A stretch of DNA of 64,000 nt from Syngnathus acus (taxonomy: Eukaryota; Chordata; Actinopteri; Syngnathiformes; Syngnathidae). The DNA lies in the NCBI RefSeq assembly GCF_901709675.1, contig NC_051089.1, positions 18,594,008 through 18,658,007 of the forward strand, written 5' to 3'. Below are positions 59,001-64,000 of this stretch, piece by piece (the first letter of the stretch is position 1; every line of letters starts with the position of its first letter). The notes beneath the pieces are model-generated. The model was not told the origin of the DNA, made no database searches, and worked only from the letters and a program-made list of their open reading frames with translations. A program made the translations under genes and the position numbers.

Positions 59001-59208
59001 CTGGCGCCAAGTCATTCACGAAGGAGTCAGGAAAGGCGAGGAAAAAATAATCCAGCATTTGGAAAGCAAGCGTGAACGCAGGAAACAGAGACAGGAAGCT
59101 CAGGCCCAAGAGCGACCAACTCAATTCGTATGTCCGGCTTGTGGGAGAGACTGTCATGCTAGAATCGGACTGCTGAGCCACTCAAGACGCTGTACTTTAC
59201 TCCAGTGA
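56071..59208 (+). CDS. RTE-like LINE polyprotein: endonuclease, reverse transcriptase, C-terminal zinc finger
   Basis: 1045 codons without a stop. APE-type endonuclease from the start to about residue 250: ALQETRLSGSG near 38, LGDFNARVG near 142, CDTDHSLI near 235. Reverse transcriptase about 460-780: CRKSPGADGIPPELIK, SYRGISLLNVVGKV, FIDLTKAFDSV, GVKQGCTLAPTLF and the catalytic LLFADDAALV near 732. The C-terminus has a finger C-x2-C-x12-H-x3-C near 1020-1041, and stops 53 bp before the element's end. The endonuclease motif GTWNVRTM lies partly upstream of this ATG in the same frame, which stays open back to a TAG at about 55982 but offers no other ATG. Translation may start at a non-AUG codon or the start has been lost. 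All catalytic motifs are intact. Confidence 0.9.
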   Translation: MRPGLTEDLQAVKDTRKTAVIDRELYRLNIDIAALQETRLSGSGSLKEKHYTFFWQGKDDDQPKEHGVGFAVKNHLIEMIEPPTNGTERILKMRLSTTKGPANIICVYAPTLQATAETKDSFYESLDSILSAIPVSEHLYVLGDFNARVGADQVSWPEVLGSHGVGKMNENGQRLLELCSVYNLCVTNTYFQNKACRKVSWRHPRSKHWHQLDLAVTRRNSLNSICNTRAYHSADCDTDHSLIVSKLNLKLKRFYHSKSKCQPRINIGKTSCVNKNAEFIARLENTLSNDYRECAEDRWKFIRTTIQTEATLTYGKKERNNTDWFEANIAEMESVLDVKRKAFCKYKQHPSTKNLQELKSARGTVQRTARRCANDYWLQLSETIQHASTNGNVRAMYDGIKQATGKLVKKYAPIKSKTGEVIIDKSKQLARWVEYYLDLYANPSPVSQDTISTLQDLPVMDELDYELTLDELSKAIDALACRKSPGADGIPPELIKCGKPALLKPLHELLCWCWRDGKVPQDMKDAEIVTLYKNKGDRSSCDSYRGISLLNVVGKVFARVILARLQVLADRVYPESQCGFRKERSTVDMIFSLHQLQEKCREQRAPLHIAFIDLTKAFDSVSRSGLFQILKKIGCPPQLLSITTSFHEDTQCTVNFDGTSSEPFTTKNGVKQGCTLAPTLFGIFFSQMLKLAFSHSEEGVYLHTRSDGKLFNLSRLKSKSKVRTFLVRELLFADDAALVAHTESDLQQLMDSFTNACKAFGLSMNITKTKVMGQNIQVPPSISVENNQLEVVDEYVYLGSTVASNLSLDAEISRRIGKASAVMAKLHKRVWGNQKLTVNTKLKVYQACVLGTLLYGSESWTTYARQEDRLERFHIRCLRRILDITWQERVTNTSVLEKAGSLSMHLLLCQRRMRWLGHVRRMNDGRIPKDLLYAELASGHRLRGRPMLRFKDACKRDMVLTGIDTKNWELQAMDRKSWRQVIHEGVRKGEEKIIQHLESKRERRKQRQEAQAQERPTQFVCPACGRDCHARIGLLSHSRRCTLLQ

Positions 59209-59650
59209 TTCCATGCTCCATGGCGCTACCATTGTCTCTCGAGACAGACGGATGCCATAGAATATGGGCCTGTGGAATATTTAAGTGCAAGCGCCGTCAG
59301 CGGCTTGCACCCATTGTTGACAAAGGACGATCGATGGATTTAATGAATTGGAGTGACACAGATGGTTTTATAAACATGTTATTTATGTAATATTTTTTTT
59401 TTTATAACTCTGAATGTTACGTCAGGCCCGTTCTCAGCTCTTCGTTTGTGTTTATGTCACGTTAGCATACCTATTGTTTAGCCTGTTGCTCGTTCATGTC
59501 TGTTCTTGGTGTTGGATTTTGTCGAATAAATTTCCCCCCAAAATGCGACTTATACTCCGGAGTGACTTATATGTTTTTTTTTCACTTTTCTGGGCATTTT
59601 ATGGCTGATGCGACTTGTACTTCGAGCGACTTTTAGTCCGAAAATTACGG

Positions 59651-59965
59651 TAGTTTATATATATATAGTTATATTGGCCTGTGGAATAACAAGAACCACA
59701 ACTGACGTGGCCGACGCCAGCGCCGCATGCAGCAGCGGCATTGTTTACACAAAGGACAAAGATTTCGATGGATTTAATGATTTGGAGTGATACAGATGGT
59801 TTGATAAACATGTTATTTATGTTATAGTTATTTGAATAATTGTTAATGTTACGTCAGGCACGTTCTCAGTTCCTTGTTTGTGTTTATGTAACGTTAGCAT
59901 ACCGTACTGTTCATGGTGTTGGATTTTGTCAAATAAAGTTCTTCCAAAAATGCAACTTGTTTTTT
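59651..59965 (+). mobile_element. family A fragment, right part of the outermost shell
   Basis: Contains GGCCTGTGGAATAACAAGAA, a tail module (KDFDGFNDLE-stop at about 59751-59790) and the TCATGGTGTTGGATTTTGTC block. It continues the sequence type of 45545-45716. The terminus is not preserved. Confidence 0.7.
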
Positions 59966-60292
59966 TTTCTTTATTATACTACACTTGCACATTGCTTTAA
60001 TGCATCAACAAACGTGATGGGGAAGAGGTATACTTAAGAACTGTCTGGTTTAGGGATCAATAGGTGTGGGGTGAACACATCCATCTGAGGCAGGTTCAGA
60101 TTAGTAGACAAAGGAGTTGCGTTTGGGTTTTTCACACCAGCTGGTTTTAGGGCATCTGTTCTGTTGACTTTGATTTCCCTCGTGGAACTTTGGAACAGGT
60201 GTGAAGGTGAGTCAGGAGGCCGCGGTATGATCGCAACTTTGTACGGCAATTTTCACACCTGCGGACAAAGAATCAAATTACTTTTTGATTTA
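59966..60292. other. unassigned sequence between family A and Tc1
   Basis: Includes TCACACCTGTTCCAAAGTTC in complement and a minus ORF at 60034-60249, for which I see no homology. Function unknown. Confidence 0.4.
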
Positions 60293-61520
60293 CAAACCGG
60301 ATTCGGTTGAAGTTGGGAAATTGTGTAAAATGTAAATAAAAACCAAATACAACGATTTGAAAATCCTTCTCAACCCATATTCAATTGAATACACTACAAA
60401 GACAACATATTTAATGTTCAAACTGATAAACTTAATTGTTTTTTGCCCAATAATAATTAACATAGAATTTCATGGCTGCAACACGTCCAGTAGAAGTTGG
60501 GAAAGGTGGCAAAAAATACTGAGAAAGCTGAGAAAAGCTCATCAAACACCTATTTGGAACATCCCACATGTGATCAGGCTAATTGGGAACAGGTGGGTAC
60601 CATGATTGGGTATAAAAGGAGCCTCCCCAAACATGCTCAGTCATTCACAAGCAAGGATGGGGCGAGGTTCACCACTTTGTCCACAACTGCGTGAGAAAAT
60701 AGTTGAACAGTTTAAGAACATTTCTCAAAGCAAAATTACAAGGAATTTAGGGATTTCAACATATACGGTCCATAATATCAAAAGGTTCAGAGAATCTGGT
60801 GAAATCACTGCACGTAAGCGCCACGGCCGGAAACCAAGACTGAATGACCGTGACCTTCGATCCCTCAGACGACACTGCCTTAAAAACCGACATGAGTGTG
60901 TAAAGGATATCACCAAATGGGCTCAGGAAAACTTCAGAAAACCACTGTCAGTAAATACAGTTCGTCACTACATCAGTAAGTGCGGGTTAAAACTCTACCA
61001 TGCAAAGCAAAAGCCGTTTATGAACAACATCCAGAAAGACCGCCGGGTTCTCTGGGCCCGAGCTCATGTAAAATGGACTGATGCACAATGGAAAAGTGTT
61101 TTATGGTCTGATGAGTCCACTTTTCAAATTGTTTTTGGAACACTGGACGTCGTGGTCCTCCGGACCAAAGAGGAAAACGGACCATCTGGACTGTTATCAA
61201 CGCAAAGTTCAAAAGCCAGCATCTGTGATGGTATGGGGGTGCATTAGTTCCCATGGTATGGGTGACTTACATTTCTGTGAAGGCAACATAAATGCTGAAA
61301 AGTACATACAGATTTTGGAGCAACATCTGCTGCCATCCAAGCGACGTCTTTTTCATGGACACCACTGCTTATGTCAGCAAGATAATGCCAAGCCACATTC
61401 TGCACGTGTTACACGTTTACGTTTGAGTGTTATTAAAAGGAAGGTGATGTAACAAAGTGGTAAACATGCCCTTTCCCAACTTCTACTGCACGTGTTGCAG
61501 CCATGAAATTCTGAGTTAAT
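60293..61520 (+). mobile_element. Tc1-like transposon, right end lost to a family A insertion
   Basis: The left end CAAACCGGATTCGGTTGAAG follows TA. It is the same family as 41583-43613. It runs into CCGTAATTTTTGGAC at 61521. The missing right end and an internal deletion after QQDNAKPHSARV make it incomplete. Confidence 0.9.
60657..61452 (+). pseudogene. Tc1-like transposase, shifted and internally deleted
   Basis: Starts MGRGSPLCPQLREKIVEQFK at 60657; the longer frame from 60606 adds leader codons. The HTH and linker reach VLWSDESTFQIVFG. A frameshift follows near 61140, MVWGCISSHGMGDL and CLCQQDNAKPHSARV come next, and then a deletion joins directly to the end of the gene. The DD34E glutamate region is absent. 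Confidence 0.9.
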
Positions 61521-61880
61521 TACCGTAATTTTTGGACTATAAGTCGCGGTTTTTTTCATAGTTTGGGTGGGGGGGCGACTTATACTCAGGAGCGACTTAT
61601 ATGTTTTTTTTCACAAATTTTACTTGATCATTAACACATCGCTTACTTACAAGTATAGTTGACCACTTCACATGTTATTTTTAGTATAGTTGATCACTTC
61701 ACATGCTTTGATATCTTTATCTTGAACATATTCAAAACATGAAAAATAGAGAGAAAAAATCCAAATAAAGTAATTAACACTTAAAGCCCCATATCCTCTG
61801 GACATGTCCTCTGTCACCAGGATGACATAAAGGACGAGAAATTTGATCGATGGATTTAATGATTTGGAGTGACACAAATG
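61521..61880 (+). mobile_element. family A element, left part only
   Basis: Starts CCGTAATTTTTGGACTATAA after TA and is collinear with 46717-47062, including the tail module near 61845. It is cut at 61880 by the 5' end of a LINE. Confidence 0.87.
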
Positions 61881-64000
61881 ATGATGTCATATGATGGCGC
61901 CGCGGATGGCAGCCACGGTGAGTCGCTCTCTGTTTATTTGTCTTATTTTGTGTCCTCTGCTGTCCATCCCGGATCACTTTTACCAGAGAAGCGCTGTTAA
62001 ACATCGGACAGTCTTCTTCTGGTATTTTCTCTCCTGTTCTCTCTGATTCAGACTGTTTGTCGGAGATTCTAGCCGGAGCGGCGGTGCTGTACAAGCTAGC
62101 GCGTCGACGGCGGCGCGGAAAACGAGCCGGAGCACTCGTAAGGCTGAGGCAGAGAGGGTTCCGTTCTGCCCTACCGTCAATTCATCTGGCGAATGTCCGC
62201 TCCCTGGCGAACAAGATGGACGAACTGCTGCTCCTCACTTCAAGGAACACGGACTTCAGCAGATCCGCCGCGCTGTGCTTTGTGGAAACGTGGCTCAGCG
62301 AACGAACCCCCACCACGCCGTGGAGCTAGCCGGGGTTCAGGCTAACGCGAGCAGATCGCAGCGCGGAGCTCTCCGGAAAATCAAGGGAGGTGGTCTCTGT
62401 TTCTACATTAATGAACGTTGGTGTACTGATGTCACGGTGTTTGAAAGAGTTTTGCAGCCCTCTCCTAGAAACACTTTTCATAAACTGCCGGCCGTTCTAT
62501 TCACCACGGGAGTTCTCCTCGATCGTCATGGCGGCTGTTTACATCCCACCACACGCACGTGCGAGTGAAGCCACGCAGATGCTGGCTGACCACGTAACAG
62601 ACATGGAGAAACTTCTACCAAACTCACTAATCATTGTTCTGGGTGATCTTAACAGGGCGAACCTCGCACACGACTGCCCAGATACAGACAGCACGTAACG
62701 TGTCCCACCAGAGGGGCACAGACTCTGGACCACTGCTACAACCGTGATCAAGGATGCATACCACTCTGCGGCTCGTGCAGCTTTAGGACTCTCGACCACT
62801 GTCTAGTTCATCTGATCCCGGCCTACAGGCAGAAACTAAAAACTTCTAAGCCTGTGGTGAGGACTGTGAGGAAGTGGACAGTGGAGTCAAGGCAGGACCT
62901 CCAAGCCTGCTTTGACTGCACCGATTGGGGAGCTTTCGAAGCTGCAACTTCGACTTGCATGAAACTCACTGACACTGTCACATCATCACAGTCAGTTTTG
63001 TGAGGATCTGTGTGTGCAGACTAAAGACTTTCTGCACGTACAACACGACAAACCTTGGTTTACCCGAACCTCAGGAGGCTGCGCAAAGTCCAGGAGGAGC
63101 CTACAGGAGCGGCAACCGCGACCTGTTCAGGCAGAACCAAACACACTGAACCAGAGGTCAGGAAAAGCCTGAGTGTTACGGGGAGAACCTGAAAGAGACA
63201 CCTCTCTGCCAATCCTGATCCCTCAACAGTGTGGAAAGGTCTGCAGAGCATCACGGGCTACAAGAAACGAACCCCCCCCCCGTCCTGTGGAGAGCCCAAG
63301 GCTGGCTAACCAGCTAAACAAGTTCTACTGCAGGTTTGATCGGTCCTCCCACACAACGGGACTTCCTGCAGCACAATCTACATACTCACCTCTCCCCACA
63401 ACTGCTCTGTCCACACCTCTATCATCGTTGTCACCCACTCTCTCTCTTGCAGAGGCCGCGCCCGCACTCCAGGTTCGCGAGGAGGAAGTGCGCCAGATGT
63501 TCCGGAGACAAAAGACCAGGAAGGCACCGGGCCCAGACGGCGTGTCACCTTCCTGCTTGAAAGTCTGCGCTGAGCAGCTGGCGCCCACCTTTGCCCGGAT
63601 CTTCAACCGTTTTCTGGAGCTGTGTGAGGTGCCCTCGTGCTTCAAGAGCTCCACCATCGTTCCAGTGGCCAAGAAGCCCGCCATCACAGGTTTGAATGAC
63701 TATAGACCCGTCGCACTGACATCTGTGGTCATGAAATCTTTCGAGAGGTTAGTGCTGAACCACCTGAAGGATGTCACGGGCCCCCTGCTTGACCGCCTCC
63801 AGTTTGCCTACCGGGCAAACAGGTCAGTGGATGATGCGGTCAACATGGGACTGCACTACATCCTGTACCACCTGGACACCCCAGGAACGTACGCCAGGAT
63901 CCTGTTCGTGGACTTCAGCTCGGCGTTCAACACCATCGCTCCTGACATCCTCCAACAGAAGCTCATCCAGCTTGCGGTGCCTGCCTCCACCCGTCAGTGG
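61881..64000 (+). mobile_element. Rex1/L2-like LINE, 5' end present, runs off the window
   Basis: Begins near ATGGCGCCGCGGATGGCAGC and contains endonuclease and reverse transcriptase sequence in broken frames. It is related to, but clearly diverged from, the 27586-30274 LINE. The right end lies beyond the window. Confidence 0.85.
62090..64000 (+). pseudogene. LINE endonuclease/reverse transcriptase, several frameshifts (partial)
   Basis: Endonuclease: IHLANVRSLANKMDELLLL, ALCFVETWLSE, GGGLCFYINERWC, then NCRPFYSPREFSSIVMAAVY and VLGDLNRANL in different frames. The SDH region near 62790 is damaged. The reverse transcriptase starts near 63480: [84 protein letters not shown], to the window edge. 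At least four frameshifts or stops make it inactive. The catalytic FADD motif would lie outside the window. Confidence 0.87.

Larger units (their letters stand above)
48363..59261 (+). mobile_element. RTE-like LINE, apparently full length, split by an endogenous retrovirus
   Basis: ATATGGGCCTGTG (13 bp) is duplicated at 48350-48362 and 59262-59274. Own sequence is 48363-48462 and 55295-59261, about 4.07 kb. It has a GC-rich 5' leader of about 850 bp, one long ORF, and a 53-bp 3' UTR ending GAGACAGACGGATGCCATAG. The left 100 bp begin ATTCCAAAAGTTGTTACGCC, so the 5' end appears preserved. Confidence 0.88.
45717..59648 (+). mobile_element. family A element containing nested insertions
   Basis: Starts CCGTAATTTTCGGACTATAA and ends TTTTAGTCCGAAAATTACGG, with TA on both sides. 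Own sequence is 45717-46716, 48319-48362 and 59262-59648, collinear with the complete copy at 37556-38974. Tail module 1 encodes [15 protein letters not shown]-stop near 46240. TGACGTCA occurs at 46120 and 46614. Inserted are another family A copy and an RTE-like LINE. Confidence 0.88.

Noticed and set aside
1-64000. CRISPR array, operons, bacterial promoters or phage
   Set aside because: Tandem repeats are microsatellites or transposon modules without spacer structure; the host gene is spliced and vertebrate.

Overview
This window is vertebrate, almost certainly teleost fish, nuclear DNA. It holds ten coding exons of one spliced host gene, tRNA-derived SINEs of fish type, Tc1, hAT and pogo/Tigger-like DNA transposons, L2/Rex1-like and RTE-like LINEs, an endogenous retrovirus and many microsatellites. 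I see nothing prokaryotic. The species cannot be named from the sequence.

Host gene: the 3' part of MTCH2 (mitochondrial carrier homolog 2) lies on the + strand. Ten exons between 5943 and 33525 encode the last 208 residues. Splice sites and phases are consistent throughout, and the first exons lie to the left of the window. About 98% of the gene span is intron, and most of that is mobile DNA.

Layout. 1-4987: a ZBED5/SCAND3-like hAT transposase pseudogene (- strand) split by a 4.5-kb hAT element with a perfect 8-bp target duplication. 7.1-8.7 kb: a hAT deletion derivative inside a TA-flanked MITE. 9.2-12.3 kb: an L2 LINE broken by two insertions. 12.5-14.1 kb: a Tc1 transposon between two microsatellites. 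14.2-15.4 kb: a clean copy of the dominant repeat, called here family A (termini CCGTAATTTTCGGAC, flanked by TA). 16-25 kb: mini-Tc1, family A, Tigger-like and hAT elements and SINEs. 26.4-31.7 kb: a four-level nest with a LINE carrying a 792-codon ORF at its centre. 34-44 kb: SINEs, family A, a hAT-Charlie transposase in pieces, and a Tc1 interrupted by a hAT. 45.5-60 kb: the deepest nest. One family A element contains a second family A copy (itself holding a hAT) and a full-length RTE-like LINE with an open 1045-codon frame; that LINE is in turn interrupted by a 6.8-kb endogenous retrovirus. 60.3-64 kb: a broken Tc1, a family A fragment, and a second LINE that runs off the right edge.

The most distinctive material is family A. 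Its copies carry repeated internal modules that each end in the same short acidic reading frame ([11 protein letters not shown]-stop) and often carry the palindrome TGACGTCA. Family members have repeatedly inserted into TA sites of one another and of other elements, so insertion order can be read directly. Apart from MTCH2, every coding sequence I recognise belongs to mobile DNA.
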